Position numbers and translations under genes: made by a program
From: Candidatus Cloacimonetes bacterium 4572_55
GTDB lineage: Bacteria; 4572-55
DNA length: 64,000 nucleotides
Direction: 5' to 3'
Assembly: GCA_002084765.1 (NCBI GenBank)
Contig: NBMB01000020.1
Coordinates: forward strand, 5,385 to 69,384
The notes under the pieces: model-generated
What the model was told of the DNA's origin: nothing
Databases searched by the model: none
Seen by the model: the letters and a program-made list of their open reading frames with translations, nothing else
Shown: one piece after another, positions 1 to 7,972 of the stretch
Position numbering within the stretch: the first letter of the stretch is position 1
How the letters are laid out: every line of letters starts with the position of its first letter

Positions 1-697
1 GACGCTCTCTCGCCATATAATCCAGTGTGATCCCCACATCGACAACGCCGTTCAGGACCGCGTCATTTACTTTGCTATTATTTTTCATAACTGTCACGCC
101 GTTCTCAAAAAGCTCCTCAAAATATTCCCAACCAAATTTGTCTTTCAGAGCCGCGACCGCGTCAAAAGAAGTTCCGGAAGTCAAAGGGTCGGCAATGGCA
201 ATTTTCCCACTAAAACGAGGCTTCAGCAAGTCCTCCCACGACGTAGGGACGTCTTCCCCATAGACGCGATCAGAACTAAAAGCGATAATAACAGTCATCA
301 ACCTCGCCCCGTAATAATAATTATGGGCGTCATTACCGAATGCCAAATTGTCTTTTTCCGGCGTGGTATATTGATATAGAATATTTCGTCTTTTCAAATC
401 GATCAGATAGATGGGATCCGACGTCCAGATCAAGTCCGCTGTAAGCCCTTTTGGGGAACCCAATTCCAATTCTACATATGATTGAATCCCGGTCGCTCCT
501 TTACGGGTGATCTCAAGCTCAATACCAGGATATTTTTTGATAAAATCGTCTTTAATCGTATCAATAATTTTTTGAGGGATTGTCGTAAAAATCGACACTT
601 TTCCTGAGGGTTCCGCTTCAACTAATGAGGTCGTCCAACTCAGAAAAAACAAAACTAATCCAACCAAAATGAAGAATAAGAAAAGTTGCTTTCTCAT
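1..697 (-). CDS. ABC transporter substrate-binding protein, iron(III) type (3' end outside window)
   Basis: The reading frame starts at an ATG with an upstream AGGAG and stays open to the window edge, giving 232 residues. The N-terminus is a signal peptide (MRKQLFLFFILVGLVLFF). The mature part begins with a beta strand of the type VSIFTTIPQKIID, followed by KYPGIELEI, DLIWTSDP, VPTSWEDLLKPRFSGKIAI and DPLTSGTSFDAV, the order seen in periplasmic ferric-iron or 2-aminoethylphosphonate binding proteins (FbpA/AfuA-like, SBP family 1/6). It would capture a ligand in the periplasm for an inner-membrane permease whose genes should lie just beyond the left edge. The ligand cannot be read from this part. 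The gene upstream (740-1591) is co-directional with a gap of about 42 bp, so both may share a transcript. Confidence 0.85.
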   Translation of the reverse strand, partial: MRKQLFLFFILVGLVLFFLSWTTSLVEAEPSGKVSIFTTIPQKIIDTIKDDFIKKYPGIELEITRKGATGIQSYVELELGSPKGLTADLIWTSDPIYLIDLKRRNILYQYTTPEKDNLAFGNDAHNYYYGARLMTVIIAFSSDRVYGEDVPTSWEDLLKPRFSGKIAIADPLTSGTSFDAVAALKDKFGWEYFEELFENGVTVMKNNSKVNDAVLNGVVDVGITLDYMARER

Positions 698-739
698 ATA
701 ATAAAAACTCCTATTAATCCATAAAATATTAGTGAAATA

Positions 740-1591
740 TTAACGAGGAATTAATTTCGTATTTTCAACAAAATCATTCCTCTGATTCTCGTCTCCGATT
801 TCTTGGGAAATTTGATCAATCAATTCGTCGATTCGATTTTTCGGAAAAATCTCCAGAGTCTCTCCCATATCTTCAATAAATTCATCAATAATCAACGCGG
901 CCATAGGACCCATGATTGTCGTCAGGGATCGACCAAATACACTAAAAAAAGAGGGATCAACCGGTTCGGAAGCAATGGTAGAGGAGGTGGCCATCATATC
1001 GGTTTTGTAGACGTTAAAGATCGCGCCTTTGGTCTCGCATAGCTCGTATATCTTGACCAGAGCTTCTTCGCCATAGAGAACTGCGCCTCTTTTTTCATCT
1101 AAAATAGCATCTTGAAAGTCGCCGTCTCCGAAAAAGATAATCCCAATTCCTTTGGTCACACTAATGCTGATATCAATATAACCAGAGGGCTCCTCCTCGA
1201 CCAATTTCTCGATCAATTTTTCGAGCTTGACATAATCGGTCGTGAGATCCTCATGTAGCAACTTCCGATTCACAACGCTGGCAATCGTGATCAACTTCTC
1301 ATTATCAAGTATATGGACGCTGACTTCGCCGTCTTTTTCCTTCGACTTGGTCAATATACTTGTCTGAGCTTGTTTGCCAGTCTTGCGACTCAAAACCTCA
1401 GAGCCCCCTACTTCTTCCAAGGCATTGATTGGATTACCTTGGTCAAAGAAGATAAAGCCTTGATAATCCCAAAACTTCACCTCGATATAACCCGTAAATT
1501 CCTCTTCCGTCAAATTGGAAATCAGCTCGTTTATATTGAGGTAGGAAGTGAATAAATTTGAGTGTAGGATCTCTCCTTGAGGAAAGATCAT
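740..1591 (-). CDS. Protein of unknown function with two DUF4388-like repeats
   Basis: The function is not recognised with confidence. ATG at 1591 is preferred because a GGGG-type ribosome site precedes it; the frame stays open to a TTG at 1627. The protein contains two similar blocks. Each starts with a helix (NELISNLTEEEFTGYIEV; KLEKLIEKLVEEEPSGYIDI) and continues with a strand pair around FIFFDQGNPINALEE or IIFFGDGDFQDAILDE. This helix-GYIEV-IFF-G pattern resembles DUF4388/PatA N-terminal modules of bacterial signalling proteins. The C-terminal 80 residues (SLTTIMGPMAALIIDEFIED onward) are helical and separate. There is no signal peptide, so it is probably cytoplasmic. It lies upstream of the binding-protein gene. 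The domain assignment rests on pattern only. Confidence 0.6.
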   Translation of the reverse strand: MIFPQGEILHSNLFTSYLNINELISNLTEEEFTGYIEVKFWDYQGFIFFDQGNPINALEEVGGSEVLSRKTGKQAQTSILTKSKEKDGEVSVHILDNEKLITIASVVNRKLLHEDLTTDYVKLEKLIEKLVEEEPSGYIDISISVTKGIGIIFFGDGDFQDAILDEKRGAVLYGEEALVKIYELCETKGAIFNVYKTDMMATSSTIASEPVDPSFFSVFGRSLTTIMGPMAALIIDEFIEDMGETLEIFPKNRIDELIDQISQEIGDENQRNDFVENTKLIPR

Positions 1592-1800
1592 GCCTTGTAC
1601 CCCACTGTAATAAAAATTGAAGATCAACCGGTAGCACTATTAAATGCTATTCAGGATGGTATCGACCTTAATCGGAAACAGACGCCATTATAACATATAC
1701 AGAAAAATTGTCAAGCATATTTACAAGTTGGACCTGTTTTGCCTCTCCCATCTCATAACTCAGGCTAAAGAATTGCAAGAGGGGAAATATGCCTTCGGAT

Positions 1801-2499
1801 CTAAGATCCTCCCAAGTTGGTGAATGTCAGACGACCTTTTTTCGACTTGACAAAGTAGTGATCAGAGGGGGTGTATCGCCCCTTATAAAGCTGCATAATG
1901 ACAGCTACATAGTTTTGAGTCTCACGATAAGGCGGGATTCCGCCGTATTTTTCCACAGCTCTTGGACCCGCGTTATACGCGGCAAGAGCCAACTTTAAAT
2001 CAGAAAATTTATTCAACATCTGCCGGAGATACCGAGCACCTCCATAGATATTCTCCTTGGGATCATACACCTTTTTTACACCCATCAACTTTGCCGTTTC
2101 CGGTATAAGCTGCATCAGCCCCATCGCTCCTTTATGGGATTTCGCGCTCTTATTGAAATTCGATTCCACACGGATGATCGCCACAATTAAATCCGGATCC
2201 AGATCATACTTTTCCGCCGCGCCTTTGATATAATCCCAATAAAGCATTTTTTTTTGGGGGGCGATTCTGATCTGTTTCGATTTCCCCTTAGTAATCGTTT
2301 TTTTAGTGGAAGAAGAACTGGTTTTGCGGGACGATCTGATCCCAGAGGCGGTATTGGACACGTTTGTGAAACAAACCGATCCACTCGCTTTTTTCTCTAC
2401 TCGTTCACCTGCTTGGGAAAAAATGGGGAACCAAACAGAGAGCGCGATAAAAACAGCGCGCCGGGTGATTTTTATTGTATCGAATCGACTAATCATCAT
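1801..2499 (-). CDS. Lytic murein transglycosylase, SLT domain
   Basis: This 232-residue protein has an N-terminal signal-like segment (RRAVFIALSVWFPIFSQA), a Ser/Thr/Lys-rich linker, and a C-terminal Slt-type lysozyme fold. The catalytic Glu is in IIRVESNFN and is followed by GAMGLMQLIPETAK, YLRQML and ALAAYNAGP, the standard motifs of family 1 lytic transglycosylases, which cleave peptidoglycan glycan strands to 1,6-anhydromuropeptides. It probably acts in the periplasm. The start ATG overlaps the last codons of the upstream membrane-protein gene by 11 bp, which suggests translational coupling. No LysM or SPOR domain is seen. Confidence 0.9.
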   Translation of the reverse strand: MMISRFDTIKITRRAVFIALSVWFPIFSQAGERVEKKASGSVCFTNVSNTASGIRSSRKTSSSSTKKTITKGKSKQIRIAPQKKMLYWDYIKGAAEKYDLDPDLIVAIIRVESNFNKSAKSHKGAMGLMQLIPETAKLMGVKKVYDPKENIYGGARYLRQMLNKFSDLKLALAAYNAGPRAVEKYGGIPPYRETQNYVAVIMQLYKGRYTPSDHYFVKSKKGRLTFTNLGGS

Positions 2500-2836
2500 C
2501 TGGAGAAAATACCCCTAAGATCATGCTGACAAGGCTGATTAATATCGCTCCGATTATGGAATCGATGAAACTTCGGATATAAAAACCGGGAGCCACCCAT
2601 GACGCCACCCATAACATAAAACCGTTTATGACAAATGTAAATAGTCCTAACGTGATAATATTAATAGGCAACGCAAACAGCATAAGTATCGGACGGATGA
2701 GGGTATTCAAGATACCCAAAATCAAGGCGACAAGAACAGCGGAGACGATATTATTTACATAGATACCGCTATAAAACCAGGAAACCAAGCTGATCGCTAC
2801 GGTATTGATAAGCAATTTCACAAAAAGCGATCCCAT
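2489..2836 (-). CDS. Phage-holin-4 family / YvlD-like membrane protein
   Basis: ATG at 2836 is preferred over an upstream GTG/ATG because GAGGGG sits 6-8 bases before it and it then begins just after the upstream lipoprotein stop. The 115-residue product is almost entirely four hydrophobic helices: LFVKLLINTVAISLVSWF, ILNTLIRPILMLFALPINII, ITLGLFTFVINGFMLWV and IIGAILISLVSMILGVF. The central NTLIRPIL...P.NIITLGLF...NG..LW pattern is the signature of the family PF04020. Members are small inner-membrane proteins of unknown mechanism, named after mycobacteriophage holins but found in chromosomes of many non-lysogens. Nothing nearby is phage-like. Confidence 0.85.
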   Translation of the reverse strand: MGSLFVKLLINTVAISLVSWFYSGIYVNNIVSAVLVALILGILNTLIRPILMLFALPINIITLGLFTFVINGFMLWVASWVAPGFYIRSFIDSIIGAILISLVSMILGVFSPDDD

Positions 2837-2840
2837 TTTT

Positions 2841-3365
2841 TTATCCCCTCGTGTAATCCTCAATAAGAATTATTTTCCAATTTTCCTTTGATAGCTCTTT
2901 TATCGTAAAGCGGACATTCCCGTCGATAATATAAATCTGGTCGGAAAATAAAACGGTCAGCAACATCAACTGTCGTAACAGGTAGGTTTTTCCCTGACCG
3001 TCCAAGTCGATCTCGTCGGTCACAGTGAAGGCCAAATTTATACTCTCTGCGCCTGAGAATATCTTTCTCGTATTCTCGACCTCTCTCGTCTTCCCCCACG
3101 ATTCGTCTCTTAACCCAAGGCTGTCAAGAGCGGATCTATCCAAAGGATCGAATACAAAGATAAAATCTTCCGATAAACATTGCTCGTACAGATCAAGATT
3201 TTGGGTATTATAGGCAAGGATAAACGTCGATATGACCGCCTCTTTGGTCGCGAATTGATCTGGAGTGGAAGTCGATTCTTGTCTTTGGGGATCGAAAGGG
3301 TTCCAGCATCCTCCGCTTATCATCAGAAAAACAATAAGAATTATCAATTGCTTCCAAAAATTCAT
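2841..3365 (-). CDS. Lipoprotein with NTF2-like fold (hypothetical)
   Basis: The N-terminus (LIILIVFLMISGGCWNPFDP) is a type II signal peptide with lipobox ISGGC, so the mature protein is predicted to be lipid-anchored at Cys20. After the anchor comes a helix starting KEAVISTFILAYNTQNLDLY, then LSEDFIFVFDP and strand-rich segments ending TIKELSKENWKIILIEDYTRG. This resembles the cystatin/NTF2 fold of SnoaL-like or DUF4440-type lipoproteins. The function is unknown. It is first in a three-gene minus-strand unit with the YvlD-like protein and transglycosylase, and a perfect sigma-70 promoter lies about 150 bp upstream. Confidence 0.7.
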   Translation of the reverse strand: MNFWKQLIILIVFLMISGGCWNPFDPQRQESTSTPDQFATKEAVISTFILAYNTQNLDLYEQCLSEDFIFVFDPLDRSALDSLGLRDESWGKTREVENTRKIFSGAESINLAFTVTDEIDLDGQGKTYLLRQLMLLTVLFSDQIYIIDGNVRFTIKELSKENWKIILIEDYTRG

Positions 3366-3514
3366 CGGCGGGTATCGTCAACTATCAAAATCAATGCTCT
3401 CTAAATAATTTAAATCGTATTTATAGTCTAATGGATTTTTGGTAAATTTTACAACCCTTAATTTTAATTTTTATTAAATTTGAATTCAGGTGATCGACTC
3501 ATTCTTTAAAGCCC

Positions 3515-3543
3515 ATTATATTCTACTTAAAGTAGTTTGTCAA
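3515..3543 (-). promoter_or_regulatory. Consensus sigma-70 promoter with a palindromic spacer
   Basis: On the minus strand the sequence is TTGACA, 17 bases, TATAAT, an exact match to the housekeeping consensus in both boxes and spacing. The spacer contains the palindrome CTACTTTAAGTAG, placed where a repressor would block RNA polymerase. It points at the lipoprotein/YvlD/transglycosylase unit and would give an untranslated leader of roughly 140 nt. The promoter is read directly from sequence; the operator role of the palindrome is inference. Confidence 0.75.
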
Positions 3544-3587
3544 GAAAAATTTGTAATCCATTTGGTAATAACAAAAAACGGGAATTA

Positions 3588-4304
3588 CTATGCTCTGTCT
3601 CCGCAGTAAATTGTGACAATACCAAATGTCAGCGGGTACGCGTGGACTTGTGAGAATCCGGCTTGTTCCATCATCTTGCAGAACGCTTTCCCATAAGGAA
3701 AAGTTTCTACTGTGCGATTGAGATACCGATAAGCCTCCTGATCTCCGGAAATCAGTGCTCCAAGACGGGGTAGAATATATCGCAAATATATGGAATGTCC
3801 GAGAAGAATAATTCGATTTTTTGGTAAGGAAAATTCTAAGATTATCGCCCGTCCGCCATGTTGCAACACGCGGCGCATCTCGGATAGTGCTCTGGGAACG
3901 TCGATCACATTGCGGATGCCAAAGGATATGCTGACCGCGTCAAATCGGCAATCCGCGTAAGACAAACGAGTCGCATCGCCTTTGACTAAGGTGACGGTTT
4001 GGCTCAAACTATGGCGGTGAATTTTTTCACGAGCCACATTCAGCATCTCTTCGGACAGATCAATCCCCACCGCATCCTGAATCCGATCCGATTTTCGGAA
4101 AAAGGCAAGAATCTGATCGCCGGTTCCGGTAGCGATGTCTAACAGACGCAAATTTTTTCCACTTGGTAGAAAACTGGCGGCTTTTCTCCGCCAGTTTATA
4201 TCCAGTCGCAAAGAGAGCAGTCGGTTCAGAAGATCATAGCGCGGGGCGATCCGGTCAAACATACGCCACGCTTTCACACGTGAGGGAGAGGCTCTTTTTT
4301 TCAT
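3588..4304 (-). CDS. menG: Demethylmenaquinone methyltransferase
   Basis: This 238-residue class I SAM-dependent methyltransferase belongs to the UbiE/MenG family, which methylates demethylmenaquinone in the last step of menaquinone synthesis. Diagnostic features are FDRIAPRYDLLNRLLS near residue 17, the SAM site LLDIATGTGDQ, VGIDLSEEMLNVAR, GDATRLSYADCRFDAVSISF, and the family signature RNVIDVPRALSEMRRVLQHG. Menaquinone rather than ubiquinone is assumed because the rest of the window looks anaerobic and carries a NapC-type quinol-linked cytochrome. No other men genes are in the window. The ribosome site is weak (GGGTTTCTT). Confidence 0.93.
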   Translation of the reverse strand: MKKRASPSRVKAWRMFDRIAPRYDLLNRLLSLRLDINWRRKAASFLPSGKNLRLLDIATGTGDQILAFFRKSDRIQDAVGIDLSEEMLNVAREKIHRHSLSQTVTLVKGDATRLSYADCRFDAVSISFGIRNVIDVPRALSEMRRVLQHGGRAIILEFSLPKNRIILLGHSIYLRYILPRLGALISGDQEAYRYLNRTVETFPYGKAFCKMMEQAGFSQVHAYPLTFGIVTIYCGDRA

Positions 4305-4354
4305 AAGAAACCCATTTTATTCTGGATTATTAAGGATTAAAGAAATGAGCTGGG

Positions 4355-5655
4355 TTATAAAAGTTGAGCGAGATGGCGGTTGTCTCGGGTCAGTTTTCCG
4401 CGATGAACAATAATCGCCCTTTTCAGCTCGTCCGGGAGCGTAAGTCGATCAAGATCAACCTCAAAATCCGCGGAAAGTATCGAGGGTATAAACGCTTTCA
4501 GCTCGGAACTGAATGTCTTGGACGCTTCTTTTGGCAGCTCGCACGGTAGATTATCCACCGCCATGATCACAGGACCGTGACCCTCATATCCATCAATAGC
4601 AGAGTCGGTTTCCATGTCATAAACATAGACCGGATTATCTGGTTTTGTATATCGCAGCTAATATCGCCGACCACGCGTAAGCCGTTTTTATCATGGGAAT
4701 GGGTTCGATAATATTCCGTACATTCTTTTTTGGTGATTAAGCGCGGATTTTGCTCGACCCAGTAGATGCAATTTATCAACATGGTCAAATGCGGGACGTA
4801 TTGATAAAATTTCGATTCATATTTTTCAGGATGTTTGAAGTAATCCTGAAGATCAAATATATGATTCGGATCCTTCGGCTTGACCGTATCCACCTCTTTA
4901 AAGATCACCTCATATATCACGTTCTTTTTTGTATCAGCCTTTTTATCGCCCAATGTCAGCAGTTCCTCAGGAGTGATTTTTATAGTCGGAAAATGACTGA
5001 AGACCAGTTGGGCTCCCTTAGACACGTTGCCATACCCACTGATGCCGATCACAAAAGGACGCAACTCTTGCGGGATGCCGTCTGAGATCAGCTCTTTGCC
5101 AATCTGATGTATCGCGGCGGTTGCTTCCTCAAAGTTTGCGTATTCATGGGTCATCTTGACATGGGACAACGGAGTCTGATATCCTTCCATCTGCAGCCGC
5201 TTTCCCAAAGCCCACAAGGAATCGATCATGCCCGCCATACCCGCGTATTTTCCGAAAAAGATCAACCGGTGCCCCAAATCGTCGGTAACAAGCTCATAGT
5301 CGATCAAATTGCATCTTTTTTCGAGCAAGCATTTCAACATCGGCATATTATAAGGCTGCCCCTTAACGGTATGAGAAAAATAGATGTATGTTTTATCCGG
5401 TAATAAATGCGCTATTGGAATTTCCTTTACTCCGAGAATCACATCGCACATGGACAACTCCTCAACAACGGTCGCTCCCGCGTCTTGATACTCTCCATCG
5501 CTAAAAATTCTGGGATAGACCGCATTGTCCGTAGTGGAAGTCTGCACAAAGACCTCAATATCATACGTATCAATCAAATTTTTCACATCTTGAGGAACCA
5601 ACGGAGTCCGCCGTTCCCATGACTTTTCCTCACGCCGAATACCCAACACCTTCAT
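4355..5655 (-). pseudogene. Saccharopine-dehydrogenase/LKR-like oxidoreductase, broken by deletion and frameshift
   Basis: The 5' part (ATG at 5655 with GGAG upstream; open to 4567) encodes an alanine-dehydrogenase/lysine-ketoglutarate-reductase-like N-terminus: VLGIRREEKSWERRTPLVP, YIYFSHTVKGQPYNMPML, LIFFGKYAGMAGMID, IGISGYGNVSKGAQ, then GLRVVGDISCDI. The family sequence then resumes in another frame as PDNPVYVYD and GYEGHGPVIMAVDNLPCELP, running to 4355. The break is at about 4643-4648. From memory, homologues carry around ten more residues between ISCDI and PDNP, so this looks like a small out-of-frame deletion, not a single-base error. As read, translation would stop after a nonsense tail ending MDMRVTVL, losing the C-terminal part. 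Homologues in FCB bacteria are of uncertain physiological role. Confidence 0.85.
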
Positions 5656-5687
5656 AATATTTCTCCTTTTCACTAAATTACGCGTAT

Positions 5688-7694
5688 CTAAGTTTTTGTT
5701 ATTTTTCCGATGACTCGATCGACATGAAAACCCAATTTTTTATAAACAACCGATTCTGGCGCAGACGCGCCAAATCGATTGAGGCAGAGGACATCTCCCT
5801 TATCTCCGACATATTTCCACCAACCTTGCTCGACTCCAGCTTCGATCGCAAGCTTCCGTGTATTCGGGGGCAGAACTCTCTCTCGATAATCTTTCGATTG
5901 GAGGTCGAATAGTTCCCAAGAAGGCATGGAAACCACGCGTACAGAAGTGCCGTGATCCTGCATCTTTTTCTGAGCCGCAAGAGCCAAATGCACCTCATAA
6001 CCTGTGGCAATGATAATCGCGTCCAGATCGCCGTCGCCTTCTGGCTCGGATAGGATATACGCGCCGTGAGCCACCCCTTGCTCCGATTTTCCCATGGTCT
6101 CTGACAAGGTTGGCGCGTTCTGCCGGGTCAAGATCAGACCCACGGGACCGGATCGGCTCTTTATAATCACTCGCCATGCCGCGACTGTCTCGTTTGCATC
6201 AGCGGGGCGGATGATCGTCAGCCCGGGAATCGAGCGCAAAGCGGCAAGATGCTCGACAGGTTGATGCGTGGGACCGTCTTCCCCGATATTGATCGCGTCG
6301 TGGCTCCAGATATAGATCACAGGCAATTTCATCAATGCAGCCAGCCGAATCGAAGGGCGCATGTAGTCGGAAAATACCAAAAATGTGGAGCCAAAAGGTC
6401 TGAGCCCCCTATGCAGAGAAACGCCGTTCAAAATCGCAGCCATCGCGTGTTCTCGAATACCGAAATGGAGGTTGCGTCCCCCTCGATTTTCCGCGGAAAA
6501 GTCTCGGCATTTGGTCATATTCGACTTTACAGACGCGGCAAGGTCTGCAGATCCGCCGATCAATTCTGGAATATGGGGCGCGATTGCGTTCAGAATTTTC
6601 CATGAGGAAATTCTTGTGCCACTTCCTTTCTCGTCCGGTGGAAACAGCGGAATATCGCGATCCCAATTGTCGGGAAGATCGCCCAGAAGCGTTCTGTCCC
6701 ACTCGGAAGCAAGTAGTGGATTCGCAGTCCGCCATTGCTTGAGAGTTGCCAACCAATCGATCTCCGCCTGTTCGCCGCGAGAGATCGCCTGGAGGCAGTG
6801 ATTGGATATCTCTGTCGGGATATGGAACGGTTCATCTGAATCCCACCCGTACGCGATTTTTGTGGCTTTTGTCTCATCTGATCCCAGAGGAGATCCATGC
6901 GCGGCGGAGCGATCTTGCTTATTCGGTGCGCCGAAACCGATATGGGTTCTCACTCGAATAAGCGAGGGGCGTTGGGTTTCATTTTTTGCCCGAGACATGG
7001 CTTGTGCCAACAACGGCAGATCGTTTACATCTTGTACGGACTGAACATGCCAGCCGCACGCCTCGAACCGCTTATCGGTATCGTCGCTGAGAGATATAGA
7101 GGTCGGTCCGTCAATGGTGACGCGGTTGTCGTCATAAATCCAGATCAGCTTACCCAGCCTGAGATGACCGGCTAACGAAGCGGCTTCATGCGAAACTCCC
7201 TCCATCATATCACCGTCGCTGCACAACACCCATGTATGATGATCGACCACGGTGTGATCTCGCGTATTGAAACGGTCGGCTAAATGCGTCTCGGCTATAG
7301 CCATACCGACCGACGCGGCACATCCTTGTCCCAGGGGTCCAGACGTGGTCTCCACTCCGGGCGCAAGACCCTGTTCTGGATGACCCGCGGCAATGGATCT
7401 CCACTGGCGAAAGTTTTTCAGATCATCCAATGATATCGAATATCCCGACAAGTGCAGGGTGCTGTAAAGTAAAACCGAAACGTGACCGCAAGATAGAATA
7501 AAACGGTCTCGGTTCAACCAATCGGGATTTTTGGGGTTATGTTTCAAAAAGCGACTATAGAGCAAATAGGCTGCCGGTGCCAGAGCCATGGCCGCGCCCG
7601 GATGCCCAGATTTTGACTTCTCTATCATGTCAATGCCAAGTACGCGAATCGCATTGACGCAGCGTTCATCCAATCGGGTAAAATCGTACGGCAA
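5688..7694 (-). CDS. tkt: Transketolase
   Basis: This 668-residue protein has the full length of bacterial transketolases, which move two-carbon units between sugar phosphates in the pentose phosphate pathway using thiamine diphosphate. Motifs in order: IEKSKSGHPGAAMALAPAAY, DRFILSCGHVSVLLYS, TTSGPLGQGCAASVGMAIAE, the ThDP/Mg site LCSDGDMMEGVSHEAASLAG with IYDDNRVTIDG, then GGSADLAASVKS, FGIREHAMAAILNGVSLH, FLVFSDYMRPSIRLAALM, and THDAINIGEDGPTHQPVEHL, here with SHDAINIGEDGPTHQPVEHL. The start is TTG at 7694, six bases after AAGGGG. It stands just upstream of the broken LKR-like gene. A promoter lies 60-90 bp upstream. Confidence 0.96.
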   Translation of the reverse strand: MPYDFTRLDERCVNAIRVLGIDMIEKSKSGHPGAAMALAPAAYLLYSRFLKHNPKNPDWLNRDRFILSCGHVSVLLYSTLHLSGYSISLDDLKNFRQWRSIAAGHPEQGLAPGVETTSGPLGQGCAASVGMAIAETHLADRFNTRDHTVVDHHTWVLCSDGDMMEGVSHEAASLAGHLRLGKLIWIYDDNRVTIDGPTSISLSDDTDKRFEACGWHVQSVQDVNDLPLLAQAMSRAKNETQRPSLIRVRTHIGFGAPNKQDRSAAHGSPLGSDETKATKIAYGWDSDEPFHIPTEISNHCLQAISRGEQAEIDWLATLKQWRTANPLLASEWDRTLLGDLPDNWDRDIPLFPPDEKGSGTRISSWKILNAIAPHIPELIGGSADLAASVKSNMTKCRDFSAENRGGRNLHFGIREHAMAAILNGVSLHRGLRPFGSTFLVFSDYMRPSIRLAALMKLPVIYIWSHDAINIGEDGPTHQPVEHLAALRSIPGLTIIRPADANETVAAWRVIIKSRSGPVGLILTRQNAPTLSETMGKSEQGVAHGAYILSEPEGDGDLDAIIIATGYEVHLALAAQKKMQDHGTSVRVVSMPSWELFDLQSKDYRERVLPPNTRKLAIEAGVEQGWWKYVGDKGDVLCLNRFGASAPESVVYKKLGFHVDRVIGKITKT

Positions 7695-7754
7695 ATGAAA
7701 CCCCTTTTGATTAAAGTGATAAAAATATCAAAAAAATTTGATATTAAAAACAAC

Positions 7755-7784
7755 CTATAACGGTTTGATCCATAGATTTGTCAA
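7755..7784 (-). promoter_or_regulatory. Probable sigma-70 promoter of tkt
   Basis: The minus strand reads TTGACA, 18 bases, TTATAG. The -35 box matches consensus exactly and the -10 box matches four of six positions, with a spacing one base longer than ideal. It lies about 60 bp before the TTG start of transketolase, in the divergent gap between tkt and the acyl-CoA-synthetase-like gene. Confidence 0.55.
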
Positions 7785-7972
7785 CTTAATACAGTTGAGG
7801 AAAGTCGTCAATATTATTCGACAATAAAATAAAAAAAATTTCATTTTATTCTCGTGCCATTTCTGGAAGATCAGGTTATATTATCGTTGTGGAAAGACGA
7901 TCATTTCTCACCCGAAACCGCCGTGCACTAAAAAAAATAAAAAAAATATAATATAAAACATGAGGAAAAAAA

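Noticed and set aside
2489-2836. Prophage suggested by a holin-type protein
   Set aside because: The family is common in chromosomes, and no other phage gene is nearby.
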